Virus record (IMG/VR): IMGVR_UViG_3300010400_000038 | Coordinates: 1 to 34,513 of that record | Reading direction: 5' to 3' (one strand) | Origin: a virus | DNA: 34,513 nucleotides | Part shown: piece after piece, positions 14,012 through 21,500 of the stretch | Position numbering within the stretch: position 1 is the first letter of the stretch | How the letters are laid out: every line of letters begins with the position of its first letter | Notes under the pieces: generated by a model | What the model saw: only the letters and a program-made list of their open reading frames with translations | What the model was told of the DNA's origin: nothing | Database searches by the model: none | Translations under genes and position numbers: made by a program

Positions 14012-14434
14012 ATGAAGAACAGTGCAAAACGGGCCACGGCATCGCGCGTGGCGCAATTCCCACAATTAAGTGAAGCCCTCGACCGCGCCGCTCACTTCTG
14101 CCGCAAACATTCCATGAGCCTCGATCGGTTCGCCGCGTCGTCAATTGACGAAATGATCGACTCTTGCGAGGAAGACCCAACGTTGCTCGGCGAAACGGTG
14201 CGGATCAACCTGCTCAAGAATCCGTTACCGCCCGTGGATGATCAAAGCGGGCTGGCGCAATTGATCAATTGCGCGGCGCGCGTGCGCGGCAAAATGAGCG
14301 TGACCGTGACGTTTGAAATCACCCCGGCGGCATTCCGTCAACTGCTCGCGGGCGCAGCCGAGTCCGGTGCAGGCCTGGATGAACTGGTGGGTCATGTCCC
14401 ACTAGATTGTGCCATTCGGCCTGAACCTTCGTAG
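14012..14434 (+). CDS. Hypothetical protein
   Basis: 140 residues from ATG 14012 (a GTG at 13985 in frame is an alternative). N-terminal part KNSAKRATASRV then a mostly helical region with HSMSLDRFAASSIDEM and FEITPAAFRQLLAGA. Not recognised. The start follows about 190 bp of gene-free DNA and it ends 27 bp before the HEPN-like gene, so they may share transcription. Confidence 0.65.
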   Translation: MKNSAKRATASRVAQFPQLSEALDRAAHFCRKHSMSLDRFAASSIDEMIDSCEEDPTLLGETVRINLLKNPLPPVDDQSGLAQLINCAARVRGKMSVTVTFEITPAAFRQLLAGAAESGAGLDELVGHVPLDCAIRPEPS

Positions 14435-14461
14435 TTCCAGCCCATTTAACCTTTTCTGCCT

Positions 14462-15304
14462 ATGAGTGTGAACAAGTCATCACGGAAGCGATCCTTTTGG
14501 CGTGCTTGGCAACGATGGCAAGGCGTGGTTAGCCTGCGTGACGTGCAAGCCTACGCCGCCAGCCGCATCGTTAAAATCTCTGAGGAAATCAGCCTGTGCC
14601 AGATGCTTGCTGGCTCTCCGAATCCACGATTTACGAGAAGCCAAGCCCGGCAACTGGTTGCTCACTTGAACGAGATCGCAAAAGAAGCGAAGCAACTGTC
14701 CTTGCCAATGACCGCAAAGCTGGCTCTTAGGCTGGCGAGGGGATGCCTTTCAAAGAAAACACATCCCGCAGACATCATGCTTGTCGTGCATGATCTGTCC
14801 GAAAGGTTAAGTGATGAGACGGAGGACAGGAATTTGTTTTTAGTGAATCCACTGCTGCTGCAATTTTATGAGAATAGCGAAATAGCCGGTGAACAATTCA
14901 AAGCCAACTTCCTGCGCGGCAACGTCGAATTGATCGAGGCTGGAAACTGCCTGACACTGGCGCGACACACGGCTTGCGTGTTCCATTTAATTCGCGCTCT
15001 CGACATCGCTCTCACATCGCTTCAAACCCATCTAGGAATTCCGCTCCCGACGAATCCGGCTGGCCGCACATGGGGCAGAACGCTGGGCCGAATCAAAGAC
15101 GTATTGGATGCGCCGCCCGCGCAATGGAATGACCAAGACAAAGAGTTTTTCCATCGGGCCTATACCTTTTTGCAAGCGGCTAAGACCGCTTACCGTGACG
15201 TGACTATGCACGTTGAATCCAGCTACGACGAAGCCAGTGCGCGCAGTGCGTTCAACGTCACAGTAGAAGTCCTCAAGCATCTTGCCGCGCGCTTGAAGGA
15301 ATGA
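14462..15304 (+). CDS. HEPN-like domain protein
   Basis: 280 residues. The first 100 or so are charged and helical. The C-terminal half (about 155-275) has the pattern ARHTACVFHLIRALDIALTS, LGIPL, W-x-R-TLGRIKDVL and FFHRAYTFLQAAKTAYRDVT with Arg245 and His250. This is a R-x4-H HEPN-type active-site motif inside a helical bundle. HEPN proteins act as RNases, usually as toxins, and appear in anti-phage or host-takeover cargo. Whether this one is active is not known. Its own RBS is weak. Confidence 0.75.
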   Translation: MSVNKSSRKRSFWRAWQRWQGVVSLRDVQAYAASRIVKISEEISLCQMLAGSPNPRFTRSQARQLVAHLNEIAKEAKQLSLPMTAKLALRLARGCLSKKTHPADIMLVVHDLSERLSDETEDRNLFLVNPLLLQFYENSEIAGEQFKANFLRGNVELIEAGNCLTLARHTACVFHLIRALDIALTSLQTHLGIPLPTNPAGRTWGRTLGRIKDVLDAPPAQWNDQDKEFFHRAYTFLQAAKTAYRDVTMHVESSYDEASARSAFNVTVEVLKHLAARLKE

Positions 15305-15341
15305 TTCAATTTCCGAGTGGGCATTGATTGCTCCACTCAAT

Positions 15342-15382
15342 AAAAACAAAGCCCCGCAAGGTGTTTCAGCACCGAGCAGGGC
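15342..15382 (-). terminator. Minus-strand Rho-independent terminator
   Basis: On the minus strand, GCCCTGC and GCGGGGC (one G-T wobble) flank an inner GGTG/CACC with an internal loop, and TTTGTTTTT follows. Coordinates: stem 15351-15382, T-run complement 15342-15350. No minus-strand gene ends nearby, so the transcript it would stop is unknown. Confidence 0.65.
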
Positions 15383-15471
15383 GCAACCAAGACGCAGGTA
15401 CAAGCTGCGTGTCTGGCCGCATACTTTGCAGTACGGCTGCACGATAGTTTTCTCCTGCTGGAAAGGCAACC

Positions 15472-16434
15472 GTGCAGTCGTGTCTGTGTTGTTCTGGCCC
15501 GATCAAGAAATCGGGCCAGTTCTCTAATCGCAATGGCGTGGTGCAGCGTTTTCGCTGTATCCGCTGTGGCAAAAGCTTCAGTGAACTTCAACCATTACAA
15601 GGACTCCGTGTGGACTTCGATAAAGCCTGCCAAGTCGTAAGCCTGCTCTGTGAAGGCATGGGGATTCGCGCGGTGGCACGCCTCACCGATCTGCACCGGG
15701 ACACGGTGCTTTCGATTCTGGAAACCGCTGGGCAGAAGTTTGCCGCGTTCCTTGATGCCAAGGTGCGCAACGTGAAAGCCGAGTACGTGCAAGTCGATGA
15801 AATCCACACGACCGTCTATTCCAAACAGCAGAACACAACGCCCGGAGATAAAGAGCGCGGCGAGTTTTTCACCTACATGAGCATTGAGCGCGGTTCCAAA
15901 CTCATCATCAACTGGCATACATCGAAACGCGACAGTGAGAACACCGAGCTTTTCATGCGTGACTTGCGCCAGCGCGTGCCAGATCGGTTTCAACTCACGA
16001 CCGATTGCTTCAATGGCTACACATGGGGACGAGCCAACAACGGCGCAGTTCGACGGGTGTTCGGCGAATCCATTGACTACTCAACGGAGAAGAAAATCTT
16101 TGGCCGCTCCGTTAATCCGATTCCATACCGCTACAGCCCGCTGGTTGTTACCGGAATAAAGCGCCAGATGCGCCTCGGCACACCGGATTTGACAATGGGA
16201 ACAACCTGCCACGCAGAGCGGACCAATTTGTCAGTGCGAACCTTCACGCGGCGGTTCACGCGCTGCACCATTGGTTACTCAAAGAAGTTGGCGAACCTGC
16301 GGCACGCCGTCGCCATGTTCGTCTGCCACTTCAATTTCTGCCGTAAACACTCCGCACACGGCCAGACGCCAGCAATGGCGGCAGGACTCACGGATCGCGT
16401 TTGGAAAGTGGGAGAACTGCTCTCGGCAAGCTGA
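15472..16434 (+). mobile_element. IS1-like (zinc finger + HTH + DDE) transposase gene
   Basis: 320 residues from GTG 15472, which has a Shine-Dalgarno GGAAAGG at 15460-15466. An N-terminal Cys-rich head (CLCC at 4-7, then RCIRCGKSF) is followed by an HTH-like part (GIRAVARLTDLHRDTVLSIL) and a DDE-type core: VQVDEIHT, LTTDCFNGYT and HAERTNLSVRTFTRR with a Glu at the third position. It is complete and looks intact. I see no clear terminal inverted repeats within about 150 bp on either side, so the element's ends are not defined. A hairpin in codons 8-16 may control translation. Confidence 0.9.
15494..15519 (+). promoter_or_regulatory. Hairpin inside the start of the transposase gene
   Basis: CTGGCCCGAT (15494-15503) and ATCGGGCCAG (15510-15519), a perfect 10-bp stem with a 6-nt loop, covering codons 8-16. 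The early position suggests a translation-control hairpin as known for some insertion sequences. Confidence 0.5.
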
Positions 16435-16469
16435 CTCGGCCATAAAGCCGCTAAAGTCTAAAGACGATT

Positions 16470-16495
16470 CTACCGAAAGCACGGTAGTATTTTCC
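16470..16495 (+). terminator. Rho-independent terminator after transposase
   Basis: CTACCG (16470-16475), loop of 6, CGGTAG (16482-16487), then TATTTTCCCC. Short but in the right place, 35 bp after the stop. Confidence 0.55.
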
Positions 16496-16541
16496 CCCAT
16501 TGTTGCGAAAATCGAAATCGGACAAATTAGGAATTGTAAAT

Positions 16542-16559
16542 TTGTGAAAAATTTCACAA
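16542..16559. promoter_or_regulatory. 18-bp palindrome, operator-like
   Basis: TTGTGAAA-AA-TTTCACAA: perfect 8-bp arms with a 2-bp centre, 175 bp upstream of the membrane-protein pair. It looks like a dimeric-repressor site or an element end. Confidence 0.45.
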
Positions 16560-16733
16560 GCGGACTTGACGAAAATTAAAACAGCATTTTAGGTCATTGA
16601 CAGATGGCGATAATGATTTCAACAATCCGCAATCAACCACGAAACTCCAGCGGAGAGGTCTGTTGCTGCACCTGTTCAGTCGAGTCGCCCTTTCACTCTT
16701 CCGAATTTCAGTTCCCGGCATTTATCAGTAACG

Positions 16734-16979
16734 ATGGCTGGCGTGGTGGTGCTGACCGCGATACTAAAGGCAGATCAGAAAGACATTCCAAAAATCATAG
16801 AAACTTTGTTTGGGGCAAGCGGTTTCATTACGCTGGGATGGTTCGTGGCAGGAATTATTCTGATCACGTCCGTCATGATGATTTGGTTTCTAATTCGAAA
16901 GTACGACAAGGAAATGGATCGGGTTTGCAAAGAACGCGACCGGCTCCAGGAATTCATTCTTAATCAAAAAAAGTCATGA
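16734..16979 (+). CDS. Small membrane protein with a cytoplasmic coiled-coil tail
   Basis: 81 residues: a first short hydrophobic segment (about 3-10), then a strong transmembrane segment (GWFVAGIILITSVMMIWFLI, about 35-55) and a charged tail (RKYDKEMDRVCKERDRLQEF) with heptad features. Stop overlaps the next ATG (ATGA). The two-gene unit has its own upstream region containing a palindrome and a possible promoter. AT-richer than the phage genes. Confidence 0.75.
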   Translation: MAGVVVLTAILKADQKDIPKIIETLFGASGFITLGWFVAGIILITSVMMIWFLIRKYDKEMDRVCKERDRLQEFILNQKKS

Positions 16980-17482
16980 ACACCGCGCCTCTCCTTGCAG
17001 CATTCATTATCGTGGTTTTTCTAAACATTCTTTATTGGAATGTTGTTCATCCAGTCGTTTTGCGCGCCTTGCTGTTTCGTATTTTTGCAAAGCGCGATCT
17101 CCTGCGCAATATGGGAATAAGCGGCGAGGTGGAAGTCGCGTCCGCAGAATACAAATACTTACAGGATTTTGTCTGCAAAACCATTGCATGGATTCCTAGA
17201 GTGAGTCTCGTAGAATTCTGCGTTTTCGCCGCGCAATCTAAAAATGCGCAAGACGTTGCACTAGAAAACTTTCACACGAGTGCCCCTGCGTCTTTGAAAG
17301 AACTTAAAAGGCAAGTTGTCCTCGACGCTTTTCGTATCATGCTAATCAATTCTCCATTTGTTGCTACAGTCGGTGGAATGTTTGGGTACCTTTCGTGGAT
17401 GGCGGACAAATTTCCTATCGGAAAGCTATTTCAAAGAACCGAGCAGTTCGTCAATACAATCGACCGCTATCAGCCTGCCTGA
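16976..17482 (+). CDS. Membrane-anchored protein of unknown function
   Basis: 168 residues. N-terminal hydrophobic segment (LLAAFIIVVFLNILYWNVV, about 5-23); two further hydrophobic stretches near 58-85 and 120-142 (RIMLINSPFVATVGGMFGYL). Translationally coupled to the small membrane protein. The fold is not recognised. A membrane pair in an island with HEPN- and HNH-like genes fits a host-interference or exclusion role, but that is inference. Confidence 0.75.
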   Translation: MNTAPLLAAFIIVVFLNILYWNVVHPVVLRALLFRIFAKRDLLRNMGISGEVEVASAEYKYLQDFVCKTIAWIPRVSLVEFCVFAAQSKNAQDVALENFHTSAPASLKELKRQVVLDAFRIMLINSPFVATVGGMFGYLSWMADKFPIGKLFQRTEQFVNTIDRYQPA

Positions 17483-17538
17483 TCTGGTTGATTTCTGAAC
17501 CGCACTTCCCGATCTTCCGCTCTGGTGAGCGTGATGAC

Positions 17539-17748
17539 TCAACGAATCTCGGACGCGGACGCGATGCCCCTGCCGTGGTTACGTTTGATCATCGCTTGGT
17601 ACATCATTTCCTCACCATTGAACGGTGCTCCAAGTGGTTCGTAGCCCTGTTCAAGCAATTCCTTCACTTTCTCTTCGAGGTCTAGGTGGGTTGCTTTTGC
17701 TCCGTGAAACGCCTGCGCTACAATTCTGTACTCAAGAAGTGATTCCAT
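17539..17748 (-). CDS. DUF1737-like small protein
   Basis: 69 residues from ATG 17748; an ATG at 17766 gives six more. The sequence EYRIVAQAFHGAKATHLDLE, EKVKELLEQGYEPLGAPFNG then MMYQAMIKR follows the DUF1737 pattern (E-Y-x-V, then a helix with EKVNELL-x-x-GW-x-PLGG, then YQAMVK), a small domain of unknown function. The only gene in the island on the minus strand; its C-terminus HGRGIASASEIR is a short tail. Confidence 0.7.
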   Translation of the reverse strand: MESLLEYRIVAQAFHGAKATHLDLEEKVKELLEQGYEPLGAPFNGEEMMYQAMIKRNHGRGIASASEIR

Positions 17749-17766
17749 TGCCTTGAGTAATCGCAT

Positions 17767-17993
17767 TACGCTTCTGGTTGTCAACGCGATAGCCGGGCAC
17801 AATCTGACAGGACATGACCAACTGGTGGGCACGGCGGTCAATCGGCTCGCCACGTCGCAACCTCCGTTTGTTATTCCAGTGCTGGCCAATTCCTGATTCA
17901 GCGTGCGTAACCACGAGGCGGCAGAACACCACTGCCGCCTTTTTGTATTGCAGCCCTTAGTGGATTTTGGATCAGTCGGGAACTCACTGACGT
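17767..17993. other. Intergenic region between DUF1737-like and PEGA-like genes
   Basis: 227 bp. The only clear object is the plus-strand terminator at 17917-17944. No confident small gene was found on either strand; the minus-strand frame running up to 17889 is more likely to be leader. Confidence 0.4.
17917..17944 (+). terminator. Strong plus-strand Rho-independent terminator
   Basis: GGCGGCAG (17917-17924), 7-nt loop, CTGCCGCC (17932-17939), then TTTTT. It lies 435 bp after the nearest plus-strand gene, with a minus-strand gene in between, so it may close a small RNA or the long transcript of the membrane pair. Confidence 0.7.
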
Positions 17994-18404
17994 ATGAGAT
18001 CCAACAAATTCATCATCCCACTCCTGATGTTGCTCGCCGGTTGCGCCACTGATCCAATCGGAACAGAACGTGGACCAGGTGGAACAATTGCCTACCTGAT
18101 CAATGTCGAGACAGAACAGGTAGGCTGTCGGATCGAAGTGAACGGGGATTACGTGGGTAAATCACCCATTGCCGTGAAAGTGTTTGGCGACCGAGATGGC
18201 ACGTTCCATAGCTTTGGCCAGCCGTACTGGACCATTATCGCCTATCCGATCCCGGGTAGTGGTGGATTGACTCAGACGAAAAAGTTTGGGACGGGCGGTT
18301 GGTTCACTTCGGATGACCGCATTCCAAAGACGATCTATTTCAACACCGGGCTGGAAGCAGTTAAACCACGCGAGACTATCGATCTCAACATCAAGAGTCA
18401 GTGA
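17994..18404 (+). CDS. PEGA-like lipoprotein
   Basis: 136 residues: MRSNKFIIPLLMLLAGCATD is a lipoprotein signal with lipobox LAGC (Cys17). A beta-rich body follows, including CRIEVNGDYVGKSPIAVKVF, which is the PEGA motif (V-x-V-N-G-x-x-V-G-x-x-P) of surface proteins, then a GTGGWFTSDDRIP part. Stop overlaps a GTG start (GTGA at 18401-18404), so it is coupled to the small membrane protein after it. Exposed on the outer membrane; possibly involved in surface modification. Confidence 0.85.
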   Translation: MRSNKFIIPLLMLLAGCATDPIGTERGPGGTIAYLINVETEQVGCRIEVNGDYVGKSPIAVKVFGDRDGTFHSFGQPYWTIIAYPIPGSGGLTQTKKFGTGGWFTSDDRIPKTIYFNTGLEAVKPRETIDLNIKSQ

Positions 18405-18562
18405 AGGTTGGGTATTTCATGCTCCTGTTTTTATCTGGGTTTGGTATCGCAGCGGCATTGGTTGTACCGGCACTGGCCCCGGTTCGATGGTATCTGGCGA
18501 TTGCCGCGGTCATGGCTCCATTTTGGATCGCGTGGGAGTTCTACCGCCGTCGCAAACCGTGA
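18401..18562 (+). CDS. Small membrane protein (53 residues), GTG start
   Basis: A GTG at 18401 overlaps the lipoprotein stop (GTGA), giving MKVGYFMLLFLSGFGIAAAL, then VVPALAPVRWYLAIAAVMAP and a basic FYRRRKP end; an in-frame ATG at 18419 is an alternative. Two hydrophobic segments (about 5-22 and 28-45) separated by PVRW. The gene ends one base before the stop of the giant convergent gene. It is short and was supported by coupling, hydrophobicity and position, not family recognition. Confidence 0.6.
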   Translation: MKVGYFMLLFLSGFGIAAALVVPALAPVRWYLAIAAVMAPFWIAWEFYRRRKP

Positions 18563-18563
18563 A

Positions 18564-21500
18564 TTACTTGTCGTGAAGGTCGCGCAAGCGTGTCGCTCGG
18601 TCCCGCAATTCACGGCTCAATCGATCACGCTCGTTCACGTCCTTCTCGTTCAAAATTCTCCGGCTCATCTTGTGCAACGTCTCGATCGCTGGATCACTCG
18701 TCTTGCCATTCTTGCGCGCCCAATCAAACACCCATTGCACATCCCGCGCCGCCGTGCCGGGTGGTTCGACCACGTAGCCCGTGGACTTCAAGGCCGTGTC
18801 CAAGGGACCGCGCTGGCTGCGGCCGATCGAAGTCGCGATCTGTCCGATGCCACCATAGGAGTTGAGCAGGTAATCTACCTGCCTCGGATCGGCTTCCAGA
18901 CCAGCCGCGTTGATGACCCCGGCAATTCCCTTTCCCGTGGCGCTCGCGTTGTTCGTGCCTTTGCGCAATTCCAGTTTCAGATCGCGTTCCCAATTCGGAA
19001 TGATGTCGCGATTGCGGAATGTGTCGCGATTGAACTTCACTTCCAACAGGGATCGAATCGGGCCAGCCAATTCCACCGGGTCGCCGATGGGCAATGCCGC
19101 GTTGGCAGAACTTCCGCCGTAACCTTCCATCGCTCGTTTGTCACCTTCCATGCGGAGGATTCCGCGTTCTGCGCCGCCGGCCATCACTCCCAGTTCATGC
19201 GGCTTCGGAATCCGCACCCAGTACGGTCCCATTTTGAAGTTCCAAAAAAAGTCACGCAGGTAGGCCGGTTGCTGCAAGTATTCGTCCCACGTCGCCTTGT
19301 CGCGCCGGTTCCAGAGCATCATGGCCAGCGTCGGCAGCAAGACAAACAAGCCCCAGCGCATCGCAAAGCCAGCCGGGTTTTCCTTCATCGTCACGGTGGC
19401 CCGAGCCAACCCACGAACGCGCGCGTTTGAAAATGGCACCAGCCGATTGATCACGCGCATCACGGTCCCCGCCTTGGCGAAATCCAAAAGCCCTCGCGCT
19501 TCCCCGGCCGCATACAGCGCGGCGTTGTAATCGTCGTAGCCGAGTTCCTTCTTGCCGCGTTCGAACGCGCGCCGAAACTCCGCGATGCGCCCAAGTTTTT
19601 CGCTCATCTCCGAGAGATGGTCCCACGCGGTTTTTAATTTCAGCGGTGCAAGGATGATGTTTGTCGGGTCTTTGGTGAGTTGCCGCACCACTCGCTTTAA
19701 CTCACGGTTCCACACGTGCGCATCCACGATGTAATTGCCGAACTGGCCGCCACCGAACACTTCGTAGCGAGACAATTCCGCCTGCGAGTAGCCCTGCAAA
19801 ATATCCCACGGGCGTGAAGCGTTTCGGCTGTTCACGGAACGTTCCACCGTGTCACGCACCACGTTGCGCGCGATGAACTGCGGCCCGTGCGTAATCATGT
19901 AACGCGCCAGCCTTGACGGTATCGCAAGAATGTCCACAAAGGCGTGCGTGCCGAGTTCCCCGAGTCCTTTCAACGATTCGTAAATGGCCGGATCGAACTT
20001 CCAATAATCCGCTTTGCCATCCTTGAACACGCGGATTGTATTTTTATCCTCGGCTTTCGCGCGGCTGCCGAATTGATCGAAATCGATCAGGTTCGCGCCG
20101 TGCAACGAACGCACCTGGCTCAAGCTGTCTGTAAAGGTGCGCAGCGTGACATTGCGATGGGCCTCGCGCTGGATGGAATCGGTTTGCTCCAGCAGGTTGC
20201 TGTAAACATTGTCCAGTTCCAGCGTGCTCCCTTTGAACCGCTTCATCACGTCGCGCATCGTGCCGATGCTGCTTCCCCGCTGCGCCCGGTTCTGCACGTC
20301 GAACTCGTCTGAGAGCCGGTGCATGTCCACGTAAAATTCGTTCTTGTCGCGGATGTCCTGCGCCTGCTCCGTGCTTAACCGTCCTGCGTCCACCAACATC
20401 TGAATGTTCTGGTCTGCCCACAGCCGATAACGTCGCGCCGCTTCCTTCAGCCGGGTTTCGCGCGCCGGTTCCGATGCCACGCGGTTCAACAATTCCTGCG
20501 CCGCCTGTTTGTCGGACATGATGCCCGCGCCGATGCCGGACACATTCATTGTGCGCCCGATCTGCGCGCCCTTTTCCAGCGTGCGCTGCGCCACCATGAA
20601 CGCGCTCGCGTCCCGCATCTCCTGTTGCATCGTGGCTTTGTCCTTGGTGTCGAAGGCGCCCAAAAGCCACTTCATCGTCATCGGCTCATTCGTCACCGGA
20701 TCGATCAATCGCTTCGTTTCCAGTTCACCCTTCGCATTCGGCACCTGGTCGGGACGCAGCGGCACCAGCCCGTGCTCGAATTGATCGCTCATACGCGCGT
20801 CGTGCGTGGCCAGAAGGCGCGAGAGGAGTTCAAAATTTTGCTCCGGTTTGATCGGCAATCCACCGCGCAATTCCTGCGCCTGGTGAAAGGCTTTAACCGC
20901 GTAGTGGTAAGGGTCATCAAACCACAGGCGCAGTCGATCCACCGGATTGATCTCGAAACCAAATCCGCGCCCGGTCAGCCCGCGCCATAACCGTTCCGTC
21001 AACGTCGGCGGCTCCATGCGAATGTTCAGGCCCGCACGCACCAACGGATCTTCTCCCGCCCATGTTCGCACGTCCGTTCCGAAATCCTGAATCGCCTTCA
21101 ACGCCTCTGGCGGCAGGGTCTTCTCGAAATACGCGGCAAAGGTCGGCGCTTCCGCTTTCGCCATGGTCGGGTTGACTACGTAGGCACGAATGAATTCGGC
21201 GACTCCTTCCGCACGCCGGTAACGCAGTGTGCTCGTCGGCGTCACCGAGCCATGAATCCAGAACTTAGCCAGTTCCGTGTCATACGGTGAGCGCGTGCGC
21301 GGCTTGATCCACGGCTTGCCGATGCCGTAACGATCATCCGTCCAATGTCCCGCGAGTTCATGCGCGGCCGTGTCAAGATCGCCGGCAAACCGTTCCGTGG
21401 TCAGTGTCGAACCCGGCGCATACGTGCCGAGCGTGTTCATCTTCAAACGCCGCACTCGAATCGCCTTGCCGATCGCCGCTGAAAAATCCTCGATGATCTT

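Larger units (their letters stand above)
16435..16733. other. Intergenic region between transposase and membrane pair
   Basis: 299 bp, AT-rich, without a convincing gene. It holds the terminator at 16470-16495, the palindrome at 16542-16559, and weak TTGAC-type -35-like boxes near 16565 and 16598 without a good -10 at the right spacing. Confidence 0.5.

Noticed and set aside
15315-15338. GAGTGG / CCACTC hairpin after the HEPN-like gene
   Set aside because: 6-bp arms with a 12-nt loop and no T-run, so not called a terminator.
15305-16600. Terminal inverted repeats and target duplication for the transposase
   Set aside because: Scanned both flanks and found no convincing long matching ends.
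18408-19430. 340-residue plus-strand frame
   Set aside because: Lies opposite the C-terminus of the giant protein; Arg/His/Gln-rich shadow with no domain.
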